This document shows, in pieces, positions 1 to 9,551 of a stretch of 23,538 nucleotides of DNA. Each line of letters begins with the position of its first letter. Within the stretch, counting starts at the first letter, position 1. Under the pieces are notes generated by a model. The model had not been told where the DNA came from. It made no database searches and was given only the letters and a program-made list of their open reading frames with translations. The stretch comes from Alectoria sarmentosa (taxonomy: Eukaryota > Ascomycota > Lecanoromycetes > Lecanorales > Parmeliaceae). Location of the stretch: contig WOGZ01000432.1 in the NCBI GenBank assembly GCA_009733775.1, positions 1 through 23,538 of the forward strand. Reading direction: 5' to 3'. A program made the position numbers and the translations under genes.

Positions 1-1270
1 TACGTTGTCCGATGTTGGTGCTACAGTACAAAATTGTAGGTGGTGTGTTTTTTTTGAAAATGCCAAGACATTCCAACTGGTTTTGAAAACGCTAAATCAG
101 GCCGAAGCGCACGACGCAGCTCCGAGCACTAGAAGAGTCTATAGCAAACAGCAGAATGGAAGTCATATCATCAACTCCTTTCGATCTCGTCCGAGAGTAT
201 CTGGAAAACGTTTATGCTGATACCAAAAGAAAGATTCAGAATAAGTACGGCGATGCTGGAATCGATGACGCATTTGGCAAGTTCAAAATTTCATGCGCGA
301 TCTGTGTACCGGCTCTATGGGACAATCATGAGGAGATGAAGGACGGAATGATTCATGCAGCAGAGACGCAGGACTCTCCAATGCCGATTTGATTTCCGAG
401 GCCGAAGCGGCGGCAGCATTTGTCATATACCAAGAATGGGAGCAAAATCAGAGTTCCAGCTCTTCTACAGTCAACCGCACGAGCCTGTTCCACGACCAAC
501 GAGCCCTTCCTCGTAGCGGACATTAGAGGCGGGCCAGCTGACTTGATAATTCATATCTTGGAGTCGCAGAAACCAATGCTGAGAATGAAAGAGGGCAACA
601 CCGGCACTGCTAGACTTCCATGGATTTGCCATCCTGAAGCAGGAACTCCGAGCGTTCTTCGCTCAATGGATGGGTCAAGAAATAGAGCGAATCCTGTCAA
701 TTTTTGGGAGAAGAGGGATTGACTCCAAGCTCGAGCAGACTTTAGAACTCGCCGAAAAAGAATTCGAGGATGAGAAACGATATTGGGACGGACGCCAACG
801 AATGCAAATAAGGATCTCGAACGAAAGCTGATCCGGTTGCAGTTCTGGAATGGTTGAAGTCGAACCGTATGTGAGCTCTCAACTCTCAGATCGGGATCAA
901 GATTTAAAGCTTCATTTGCCCTTGCAGACCTTGGTCGTGCCACACGTTTTGCTGGGCTAATACTTCATGAAGTATCTGCTGACTACATCCAGTGACCAGA
1001 TTAGGGAGATGTTGGAGACCGTAATCGTCCCTCTTGTTGCGCTTATGGATGAGCAGATCAAAATCTTCAATCGAAAAGCACAAGGCCCGGATCAAGGTGA
1101 GCCCGCCTTTGATGATTAAAGGCACTCCAGACTCTGATCAGACCAAAGAGTGTCATCTTTGTTGGTGGACTCGGTAACAGTAATGAGTCGTAAAGCGGAT
1201 GAAGAGCTACTTCGATGCGGAGGGAAATCCCCTGGTGTACAGGATCTGTGTGATTGCCACAAATCACGAT
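1..1270 (+). pseudogene. Hsp70-like ATPase relic, 5' end beyond window edge
   Basis: A decayed member of the fungal Hsp70-like (actin-fold ATPase) family, recognisable only by jumping between the plus-strand frames. From about 120 to 380 one frame reads like the N-terminal half: a helix with LVREYLENVY, then ICVPALWDN, the family's 'VPAIW' block, followed by an AA-rich helix. At 386 the frame shifts and gives LISEAEAAAAF, the 'LISEPEAAA' block. Another shift gives FLVADIRGGPADLI at 507-548, a corrupted form of the phosphate-binding DxGGGTxD loop. A further open stretch at about 615-830 (QELRAFFAQW, then EKEFEDEKRYW) fits the middle helices. At about 1150 IFVGGLGNSNES matches the late 'VGGFGDSPYL' loop. 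At least three frameshifts plus stops rule out a functional product. The start lies left of the window. Family identity is fairly secure; the 3' limit is not. Confidence 0.72.
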
Positions 1271-1934
1271 GCGTGAGTTTTTAACACGGATGGAACCAAC
1301 CGAGGTTCAGTATGTTGATAGAAGCGCAGGTCTTGCGTCGTCCCCAGGGGGGGGATCCATCCTTAGTGCACTCAACAAAGACGCCATCAGCTAGAGATAG
1401 CTCCGACGAAGTATTCGTGTTTGCTTGGGAAGAACGGTATGAAAGCCGAATCCACCACAGAGACGCGTCGGTTCCCTCTCCACACGACGGTCAGAAAGTC
1501 GTTCCGGATTGTACAACATATGTGGCTTTTCCAGAAAGGTGCTCGGTCTGTCTCCGAATCCTTGGGTGTTTTTCCCTCTTGTTGGATATACTAGAATGAG
1601 CTGGTTTGGCACAGATCTACGCAGTGGAGCCGAGGCTGGAGGTCCGCCGCATTGGAGGGCCCCGTAGGGATAGAGGAGGCTCTTCATACGCGCTCACTCC
1701 TGTAATGTTGGCAGGCCGCTCAGTTAGACATAGAGCAGGGATTCACCAAGTCGGAGACTTGATTTTAAATATCACGCAAAACCTCGACGCTATCCACGTG
1801 CCCAAATCTCAAAAATGAAGAGACCAAGTCGGAATTCTCCAAAAGGTGCAACACGAACCCCGCATCTCATCCAACTAACTACCCTCCACTCACATCCAAG
1901 CTACCAATCCCTCCTTTAACCAACCCCAATCCCA
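1271..1934. other. Degenerate stretch after the Hsp70 relic
   Basis: No convincing gene. A GTGAGT at 1272 and a CAG near 1312 could be a remnant intron continuing the Hsp70-like relic, and short open pieces to about 1600 may be its decayed C-terminus, but no family motif is visible. From about 1855 to 1934 the plus strand becomes C/A-rich and G-poor, as in fungal 5' leaders, leading into the ATG at 1935. Confidence 0.35.
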
Positions 1935-2166
1935 ATGGCGGCCCCACGCTCCCGCTCCAATCAAAAAAAACCCTCGCGCAGCTCAAACCGCGCCAACAAC
2001 ATTTCGACGTCGCCCGCGGGACGAAACGACGGCATCTAGACAAGCATTTCTAATTCTACTGCGGGCTCTATAATCATCATTGACGACGATGATGGAAGAG
2101 AAGACAGACAGAGACCACTTGAACCAAAAGCTTTTCGTCTGCCTACGGCCCCACCGAACAGGGAAG

Positions 2167-2198
<32 letters not shown>

Positions 2199-2390
2199 AC
2201 ACGGCAGGAATGGGAGGCGGAAAAGGCACAGGCGAATCTTCTTTCTTCTGGATAGAGTGTGTGTGAGCTGCGGAAGAGCGGCCAGGGTGGGATTGTGGCA
2301 AGGGATTCGGATAGCGAGGTGCTACAAGCGATGTTGCGTTCAGGGCCGGGAAAAAGGTGTTGTTCTCAGTTCACCGGTTAGAATTTGAGG
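1935..2390 (+). pseudogene. Unrecognised dead gene start with acidic and GA-repeat tract
   Basis: An ATG in good fungal context (cccaATGGCG), preceded by a C/A-rich leader, opens a frame beginning MAAPRSRSNQKKPSRSSN. It meets TAG at 2037. The same frame stays open for another 71 codons, coding a Ser-rich piece with IIIIDDDDG, a Pro-rich piece and an Arg/Glu tract made by the GA microsatellite, then EWEAEKAQANLL, to a second TAG at 2253. It continues open again to about 2386 before stops accumulate. The composition is that of a disordered nuclear-type N-terminus, but no domain is recognisable. Because the frame is unchanged on both sides of both stops, point-mutation decay is more likely than chance openness. 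Both stops would be CAG with a single C-to-T reversal. Function unknown. Confidence 0.35.
2167..2193 (+). repeat. (GA)n microsatellite
   Basis: About 13 uninterrupted GA units. In the relic frame starting at 1935 they encode alternating Glu and Arg. Such tracts are length-unstable and can also be miscounted by sequencing. Confidence 0.9.
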
Positions 2391-2875
2391 AAATATTTCG
2401 ATGGGACGGGAGTTGGGGGGAGGGTTGTTCCGTCTCGAACAAACAAACAAACAAGGCAGTGAGTGAGTGGGTGCCAGCCTCGTCGGATTGTCCGAGGAAA
2501 TGCCAGCTGTTTTCTCGATGTGGCTGGCATTCACGTTTTCTACACCCCAGCATACGTGTACAATTCGGAAATTGAAATGCGGATTGACCAGACAGATACA
2601 AAAGACTGCCAGATCTCCTCTGCATAAGGAACAGCATCTCAAGAAACATCGCATCGCTTCCATCTAGCCGCTCGAAAACGGAAACTCGGATCCAGAAAGA
2701 CGTGAGCTACCTTTTCACGACGTAGCTGTCGCATTATTGGCTAGGACCCCATCTACTCTGTCAAGAGTCATCTTGAGCCCACCCGGAGAGACTGAAGATC
2801 CCGATTTCCGCTGCCGATCCACACAGATAGCGTCGACGGCGTAAGCGCCCGCCCAGAGATCGAACCACCGACCGC
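2391..2875. other. Non-coding stretch
   Basis: Nothing beyond short overlapping open frames on both strands with no domain signature, and a short AAAC-type repeat around 2440-2454. It holds the 3' flank of the minus-strand secreted-protein gene that ends at 2876. Confidence 0.4.
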
Positions 2876-4008
2876 TTACAGGATCATGGTCAACATCGAC
2901 GATTGCTTCAGAGAGATTTTCTTCTTCTGCTCCCTGTCAGTGTCAAGAAATTCTGCAAAACAGAATGACGAAGGCAGTAATCATGGTAGCAATACAAGAG
3001 CTTACCTGTTACTTCGGACGTGAACACATCTGGAACGATTTCCTGAACGCCCGGCTCTCCGAATAAACCAAAGACGAGCTTTTGGAGACCGACGGGTAGC
3101 ATGTCCAGCAATTCTTGCCCGACGGTGATGCGGGATGTTGAGAGGACGGTTCCGAAGCAGACAACACTAGGCTTGTAAAGGCTGACGACCACGACTAGTT
3201 TCTTGTTCAGACCTAGGGAGGTTGTCAGATACTCGCTGCGGGGATGAAAATTAATTAGATTTTGAATGGCTGAACAAGCGCATTGGGTTTCTTCTCTCAA
3301 AGCTATCAGGTCAATCCAGGGGTGTCAACAGCCATGATCAAGCCCCAAGCAACCAGCGCGGAGAATCAAGGGTATTAACGTACCAACACCACTAAGATAG
3401 CCGCCTTCATTGTGAGAAACATAGGTGTTGATCCCCCGCAACGCTGCTCGCGAGATATCCTGACCGGTAGCGAAATCAAAAGTTGCCCCGTCCTGTTGGA
3501 AAACATCAATGACGCAAGTTCCATCAGCTGCGTCTACCCATCAGACGAACGATAGATCCAAGACCCCTAGGTCGACGGTGTGCAGTTCACAGCACTTACA
3601 GCTACTCTGACGACGCGGAAGCTGTACATCGTACGGGCCGAAACCCTTCTGGCCGAGCCGCAGAGGGTAGGTGTCTACGGATATTCCATTCCAGGCTTCG
3701 GTGCAGCTGTCGAGATTTAGGAACTTGTCGAACTTCTAACCATCGCAGATGGGATCGACGTTGGCTTCGGCTTGGAAGTTGATCGACAAGACAGATGCGT
3801 TGGCTGAAAGTATTTCGTAAACAAAGGGAGCGGAGGCGGAACTGTCGGCTGGCAAAAGAATAGATGCCGGAGAGGATTCGTTGAGTGGCAATGCAAGTGG
3901 AGCTGAGTTGCCAAGGGCCACATCAGATGACGGCAGAAGCAGCGCGGAGGTGGTCAGGGCCAGATAGAACAAAGCAAGCCTCTTGATAACGCATAGTGAG
4001 TACGACAT
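2876..4008 (-). pseudogene. Secreted hypothetical protein, 4 exons, one in-frame TAG
   Basis: Exons on the minus strand: 4008-3600, 3527-3384, 3302-3006 and 2952-2876. The introns (72, 81 and 53 nt) have donors GTAAGT, GTACGT and GTAAGC, and CAG or TAG acceptors. The joined exons give 309 codons in one frame and end in TAA. The N-terminus (VIKRLALFYLALTTSALLL) is a clear signal peptide, followed by a Ser/Pro/Ala-rich stretch with possible N-glycosylation sites (NESS, NASV). The core has cysteines near 88, 102 and 141 around FLNLDSCTEAW, YDVQLPRR and DGTCVIDV, then LVVVVSLYKPSVVC. This layout resembles widespread ascomycete secreted proteins of unknown function. Codon 91 (3738-3736) is TAG. 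No normal-sized intron removes it: the only local GT..AG pair is about 34 nt. CAG to TAG would be one C-to-T change. The gene is dead, read through, or carries a sequence error. The acceptor of intron 2 is the least certain. Confidence 0.6.
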
Positions 4009-4572
4009 TGCTTCTAAGATTTTAGCTCAAACAGTATGCGTGAAGGTAGACTAAGAGAGAAAAGCATCATGGATGTTTGAGAGAATCGCGTAAAGATAGA
4101 GACCGAGAAGTTATAATGCCATTGTTGGGGCATCGAGATCAAGCGACCGACTGGTAGTAAGACAGCGCTTGAGAGCATAAAAGCGCGAGCCCAACACATG
4201 GGCACCTTTTCCGCCTGTAGGCTTCCGATGGGCTTCATATGCGCTCACAATCGGCCATTTTGCTTACTACGTGTGGCTGACTTGCAGCTAAAATAGTAAT
4301 CGAGTATCAAGCGTTTTGCGTGAAGGCCAGCCTTTGATCATGTTCTGATCGAACTTCATCGCGACATTTCCTATCAGAGACAGCGGTACGTTGCTCCCTA
4401 GCGACGACGCCCGCTCAAGCCGGGCAAACCTGGAAGCCGTTGCCTGGTAAGGTTGATAGAAATGAAGTACCGTGAGCGTAGTAGCTCAGATGATGACCAT
4501 GAAGGCAGTGTGCTTGCTGGGTCAGAAGATTTGCTCTTTGTGAACGGAAGCTCAGTTTGGCGTTCAGCATAT
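4009..4572. other. Intergenic: promoter of the secreted-protein gene and 3' flank of the transporter
   Basis: No gene seen. It lies upstream of the ATG at 4008 and downstream of the transporter stop at 4573, both on the minus strand. No convincing TATA box or repeat was found. Confidence 0.5.
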
Positions 4573-6293
4573 TCAATGTCCACTATGCTCTGCCACTTCG
4601 TCCGGCCGCGAAGCCACTGGCATCATACTGACTTCCGCCTCCATTTCAGCCTTCTCATCCAACGTGAAATCACTTTTCGCCTTTTCAATCTTGACAAAGC
4701 CAACCAGCAGAAGCAACGACACCCCTGCACAACCAACACCGAGCCAACACGCCACCTTGTAGCTCTTCTTGGGCCCAAGATGCGCGGTAGCAGAGACTGC
4801 AATATCTGCGAACCCGAGAAAGACGCTGATGCCCAAGAAAACGAGGCAGTTGATCAAGGCACCTGCAAGGCCCTGCCTCTTTCTCGGCATGTTTGTCGTA
4901 ATGAAGATGTTGCTGACGTTGTAAGATATATCGACGCCGACAGTTGCGGCGATCATCGCTGGAAATATATAAGCCCAGTAGTTGGGATTCTCAGGCATTA
5001 TGGCGAATAGTAGGACACAGATAACGTAGCCAGCGGCGGAGATTATCAGCAAGACTGTCCCGGGTAGAAGATGGAGTAGAAAGCCGCCAGCCGTTGCGAG
5101 GAATAGCCCGCCTGCAACCATTGGCGCATACCAAGCTGTGGTCTGTAAAGAAGTTGCATGCAATACTTTTTCGATGCTGGTCTTGAGGTCAGCGTGAAAG
5201 GCTAATCGGGGACTGATCATTGACCCACTAGAAGCTAGCGTAGAAGAGATAGATTCCGAATACACCATACGAGAAGAACAGCGCAACCACAAGCGGCTTC
5301 ATATGCTTAACGTTGAATAGATCGAATGGTAGTAGAGGCATTTTTGCCATCCACCCCTCAACATATATTGCACCACCTAGAAATAAACAACCTAAGACGA
5401 ATGTGACGTAAATATACGGTGTGTTCCATCCTTTAGGGGCATGGGAGCTATCAGTGATAGCAAAGACAACCAAAACCAGCCCTGGCACAATCGTGAGGAC
5501 TCCCAGCCAGTCCATTCTGACCTCGTAAGCCTGTCTCTCGTGTCGATCGGACGGTATCGTCAAGAACCCAATAGAGCTTATCAAGAAGAGCAGAATCGAT
5601 CCAATCCAAAAATACCAACCCCAAGGTAAATACTGTCCACTCAATCCAGCAAAGAAAATACCTGTAAAAAAGCCCACAGGCGAGCAAGCCCCATAGATAC
5701 TGAACACCAGATTCTTCCTCGGGCCTGGACGGTAAATACTCCCGAGCAGCATAACCCCAGCAGGTAAGAATGCAGCAGGTCCAAGACCCTGAAGTGCGCG
5801 GCAGAAGATTAGCATGAGGTAGTTTTGGCTGAAACCTCCTATCAAGGACCAGAGGAAGAACCAGATCAACCCGAACATGAAGACGGCGTAGCCACCGTAG
5901 ATGTCAGCGAGGCGGCCAAAAGGAAGTAAGAAAGCCCCAGTGATCAAAGAGAATATACTTGCCGGCCACGTTTGCGACTCGGTAGGGATGTCGAGGGCGG
6001 TTGCCAGGGTGGGTAGAATGACGTTGAAACCACTGATGAAATACTCCTACCATGCTGGTGAGTGGCGAAGTTTGGCATAGACATGGGAAGGGGATAGTTA
6101 CTGCCATGACCATGGATGCCAGCAGTGAGAAGCAAAAGCCAATCTCGGTCCAGATGCTTTTGAACTCGGCAGGTCTTTGCCTACCAAGCCGCTCGATTCG
6201 GGCTTGCATGCTCTCCTCTCCCTCAACCCCTGTCACATGGTGGCCCAGCGCCATGATTGGTATTCCGTTCGTGAGAAGCGTATTTCCAGACAA
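4573..6293 (-). CDS. MFS multidrug transporter (DHA2/ATR1-like, 14 TM)
   Basis: Predicted plasma-membrane proton antiporter exporting drugs or metabolites. Exons 6293-6102, 6046-5229 and 5176-4573 give 537 aa. The introns are 55 nt (GTAACT..TAG) and 52 nt (GTGGGT..CAG, with a GCTGAC branch site), and both joins restore the family sequence (ASMVMA/EYFISGFNVILPTL and LFYASFY/IEKVLHATS). After a cytoplasmic N-terminus of about 50 residues come many hydrophobic helices. Motif A is GRLADIYGG at about 108-116, after ITGAFLLPF; CSPVGFFTG lies where motif C is expected. The last helix is followed by a short acidic tail. The order NVILPTL..SQTW..GRLADIYGG resembles yeast Atr1-type aminotriazole-resistance pumps. 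The first ATG is used; Met14 or Met29 are alternatives. It is divergent from the F-box gene at 7101. The substrate cannot be told from sequence. Confidence 0.9.
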
Positions 6294-7100
6294 ACTATAC
6301 AGCTCAAAAGTTTGTAGACTTCAAGACTACCTAAGCCAGTGTGTAAGTAAAGCTTTGGATTCAATGACTTGCGGTATCAGTCATTGGAAGTATCAAGATT
6401 TTTGAGTGGCTTCATTCTCTGATTAACCGATGCTGGCCCTGGAACTAGGGTGGTGCTTATTGCCGGAGTATGCGGGCAAGACGTCATCCCTAACTGACGC
6501 TACATGTATGTTCAGTGCCTACACCGAAAAGTCTTGCAATTCTCTTGGCTGGCCCAAAGCAGAGCTAATCGTGAACGAATAAAATTCCCCCCCCCCCCAA
6601 TCATAACGGTCTACACTAGGAGGTCTCGAGGATTGGGTGAACAGGACCCTAACTCTAAATTGCCAAGCGCTGTCACGTGTCAGTTTCGCCACTAGTGCGC
6701 CAAACACCTATGATATCTTGACACACTCCCATCACTACACATTCATCGGCTTCATCAAAGCTTCCATGGTATCAATGTTCACCATGAAAGTTCAAGCTGC
6801 GGGATATCTGGCTGGTTTTGCCCCCACCCTAACATCGGTCTAGTCTTCAAAGCAGGAAGAGGTCAAGGCAACACAGCGCTCAACACATTTAAATACTAGG
6901 TTTGAGAAACACTTTTCAACCAGTTTGCAATTTGCTACACTCCTACTCGTGGTTTCATCTCCCACTGTACCATCCTTGCCAAAGCATTGTCAAGACCGCG
7001 CCAGCCACTCTCTTTGGCTGCTTTATCAACGCCCCATAAGTCCAACATCCCCAGTCTCACTTTCGGCGACGGAAATTCGATCAAATTATTATTGGTGAAG
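6294..7100. other. Divergent intergenic region between transporter and F-box gene
   Basis: An 807-bp space shared by the promoters of the minus-strand transporter and the plus-strand F-box gene. It contains a 12-base C run (6587-6598) and an AT-rich motif (atttaaata) near 6887, about 210 bp before the F-box ATG, which could be a TATA-like element. No further gene seen. Confidence 0.5.
6587..6598 (+). repeat. Poly-C tract (12 C)
   Basis: An uninterrupted run of 12 C in the divergent promoter region. It may be length-variable or a sequencing weak point. Confidence 0.9.
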
Positions 7101-8885
7101 ATGGCACGACCAAAGGCCAAGAAAGTTGGGAAGACCGTCAAAGGCTCAGCTCCCCCGCCTGCAGTCCCAACTGAGTAAGTCCTTTCCTCGAACCTCTAAA
7201 GCCTTTAGGACTGCTTCTTCATAGCGCTGAACATTCCACATTTGATTCCGCAAACATTGTATGATTGTTGTTTTCTAGAATTAATGGGCTTACCAATCAC
7301 TAGGAACGGACCTGCAAAGTTCCCCCTAAATCGTATGCCCGTAGAATTAGTTCATATGATCTGTGGCTACCTCAGTCCGACTGAAGTGGCTAGTATACGG
7401 ATTATGAGCAGTACAGTTGCTGCAGTCGGCCTCGAGTACATCGCTACAACGATTACACTTACACTTGAAGAGGACAGCTTCGACCGACTTTTGGAGATAG
7501 CTCATCATCCTATCATCAGCCAACATGTCCACAGCCTGCATTACGAGCACGACTTCTTGACGAAGCTTGATCGAGCAGAATGGGAAGAAACCATCAAAAC
7601 ACCAGAACTCATGGCCGCTGAAAATGCGTCTCTTTTCGGAGCTCGAGCTCCGAGGCTCGATACTAGCGAACGAGGCTGGCGAGCTATTTGCCGAGAAACC
7701 GCTGCTCTCAAAGCCTTTCACACGTACGGCAAAAAACGGCTGGACAAGGCTTTCCTGACCTACCAGGAACATTGCGCAGAGCAGGAACACGCTCAGAGAT
7801 CAGACTTCTTTTCGAACAAATTGACCAATGCACTTCAGCATCTTCCAAATTTGAGAACAATTTATATGCCAATGCACGGCAGCTATTCCCGGTATCAAAA
7901 GGAGACAGCCAAATTGCTTCAAGGGGCTTTCTACGACCAGTTCTGCATTCAATCGGAGAGCGTTGCTGTCACTCGCTCACTCCTACTTGCAGTGGATCAA
8001 GCCATGCACAGTGGTCAAAACACGAACTCTCCAGCCGCCAGGGTCGGCCGTGAGACTAATTTAGAAGGCAGCAATCAGAGTGTCCTGCCAATCAAGAGCT
8101 TCAACTCTGAATCCTTCAATTGGACACTCTTCTTGGAGGACGACGAGGTCTTTACAGTGATGAAGAGAAGCATATCTAACCTCACGAAACTTGGTATCCG
8201 TCTTCTCAATGGTTCTTGGATCAAATACCCAGGATCAGACTCACCTCTCAGATTTACAAGAAACCTTGAAGCTTCTAGAGAATGCTTGGCAAGACGACGT
8301 CTCTACGAGTTCGTAAAATCGGCACCTTGTCTCGAAGAGGTAAACGTCTCCTTATGTCTGAACAATCAGTATTTAAACATTCATCTGAAAGATGTCGTTG
8401 AATCTTTCCATTGGCAGTCTTTAAAGACGGTTCATTTCCAACGCATCAAGATCGACGTTGGCAGCTTAGGGGAGTTTTGTTACAGACACTCTTCCACGCT
8501 TTCCAATCTCGCACTAGGGGATCTTCAAATGCCACCCACGGGATCGATACATGCAGGAATAGGTCCTTGGTACACAGTCTTTACTGAGATTCGTGAGGCC
8601 ACGAAACTCAAAGAAGCCCGCGTGTATGGTGTCTTTGACATATGGGAGCGGGCGTCCTGGATCATGGACTACCCTGCAGAGGTCTGGCGCGCAAGCGGAA
8701 CGCTGATTGGACGATATCTTGTGGGTGAAGGTGGCAACAGCAGCCTCGAAGATTTCTTGGATGAGGAGTACTTGAGACTATCTGAGCAGGAGGGGAAATC
8801 TTCAGCCAGCAAGATCGATGATGATTCAAATGAAATCTTTCCGACAAGCGAGAACCAGGATTTATCAAGCGAAAGCGATGCCTAG
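7101..8885 (+). CDS. F-box domain protein
   Basis: Probably a substrate adaptor of an SCF ubiquitin ligase; the target is unknown. Exon 1 (7101-7174) encodes a basic leader, MARPKAKKVGKTVKG. The intron runs from GTAAGT at 7175 to TAG at 7303 (about 129 nt, long for this window). Exon 2 (7304-8885) continues in frame, giving 551 aa. An F-box-like motif at about residues 31-75 (PLNRMPVELVHMICGYLSP) has the usual Leu-Pro-x-Glu-Leu-type core. The rest is a long, mostly helical region without recognisable repeats, ending in an acidic, Ser-rich tail. Earlier acceptors at 7222 and 7276 lead to in-frame stops, which supports the chosen one. An in-frame ATG at 6987 would add 38 residues; I prefer 7101. 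Exon 2 alone is also open from an ATG at 7242. The F-box is confident, the 5' end moderately so. Confidence 0.82.
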
Positions 8886-9551
8886 ACAGAGAGTGGGAGC
8901 TGGTCCATGACCATGGCGGACCTGAGAATGGGCATTTAGATGGTCTGAGTGCGGCCGATCGTCTACAACAAGGTCGCTTGACACAAATAGCTGAGCATTG
9001 TCAAAGCTTTTCGGTAGCTTCAAAGGAGCATTTAAGCGTGTGCGGAAATCTGAAATGTTTGACAATGAAAAAATCCCACATCCCACATCCCACAACGAGG
9101 TCAACGACTATGAAATATGCTGAAAAAACTATATTCGCGAATGAATATCCTCAATGTTGCGATTCTACAACAGCTAGAATTGTATAGAGATGTTTTAATA
9201 TTGATGGTATCAGGGATTCAAGAATCGAAGCTCAGATTTGGAGTTTCTCCAAAACAAAAGGTACGAAGCTGCATTCTTCACATCTTTGTCAATAATTGAC
9301 GCACTCTCAAAAAAAGATATGCGGTAGTATTGACCAAAACTGCTTTTTATTCTCCCATTATCATAGATTCACAGAATCATATGACAAAGTTGGGTAGATG
9401 AGGTGGACTGCCCCCTTTTTCGCGTCGGAAAAGCTTCGACCGAGGGACGCCAAGGATTTTACTAGGCGCGTCTCTCACGCGCCGCTGTAAAGTCCGACGT
9501 GTCGGACATCCTCAACGGCTTCTCCTGCTGAGCTTACTACCAGCAGCACCA
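8886..9551. other. Intergenic between F-box gene and 2EXR/TPR-like gene
   Basis: No gene seen. A short tandem of a 7-base unit (cccacat) occurs around 9075-9093. The last 90 bp before the next ATG contain two strong inverted repeats, listed separately. Confidence 0.5.
9465..9507 (+). promoter_or_regulatory. Twin perfect inverted repeats upstream of the 9552 gene
   Basis: First repeat: GGCGCGT (9465-9471), 5-nt spacer, ACGCGCC (9477-9483). Second: GTCCGAC (9492-9498), 2-nt spacer, GTCGGAC (9501-9507). They lie 45-87 bp before the ATG. The second contains CCG-N6-CGG, an everted CGG pair of the kind bound by Zn(II)2Cys6 dimers. The first contains GCGCG/ACGCG cores. They could be operator sites in DNA or hairpins in the 5' leader. 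The symmetry is seen; the role is inferred. Confidence 0.5.

Noticed and set aside
3717..3923. Alternative minus-strand frame overlapping exon 1 of the secreted-protein gene
   Set aside because: It passes the TAG in another frame but loses the cysteine-containing core and does not connect to the spliced exons.
4453..5010. 185-codon plus-strand frame opposite the transporter
   Set aside because: Shadow of the third transporter exon; His/Arg/Cys-rich translation with no domain.
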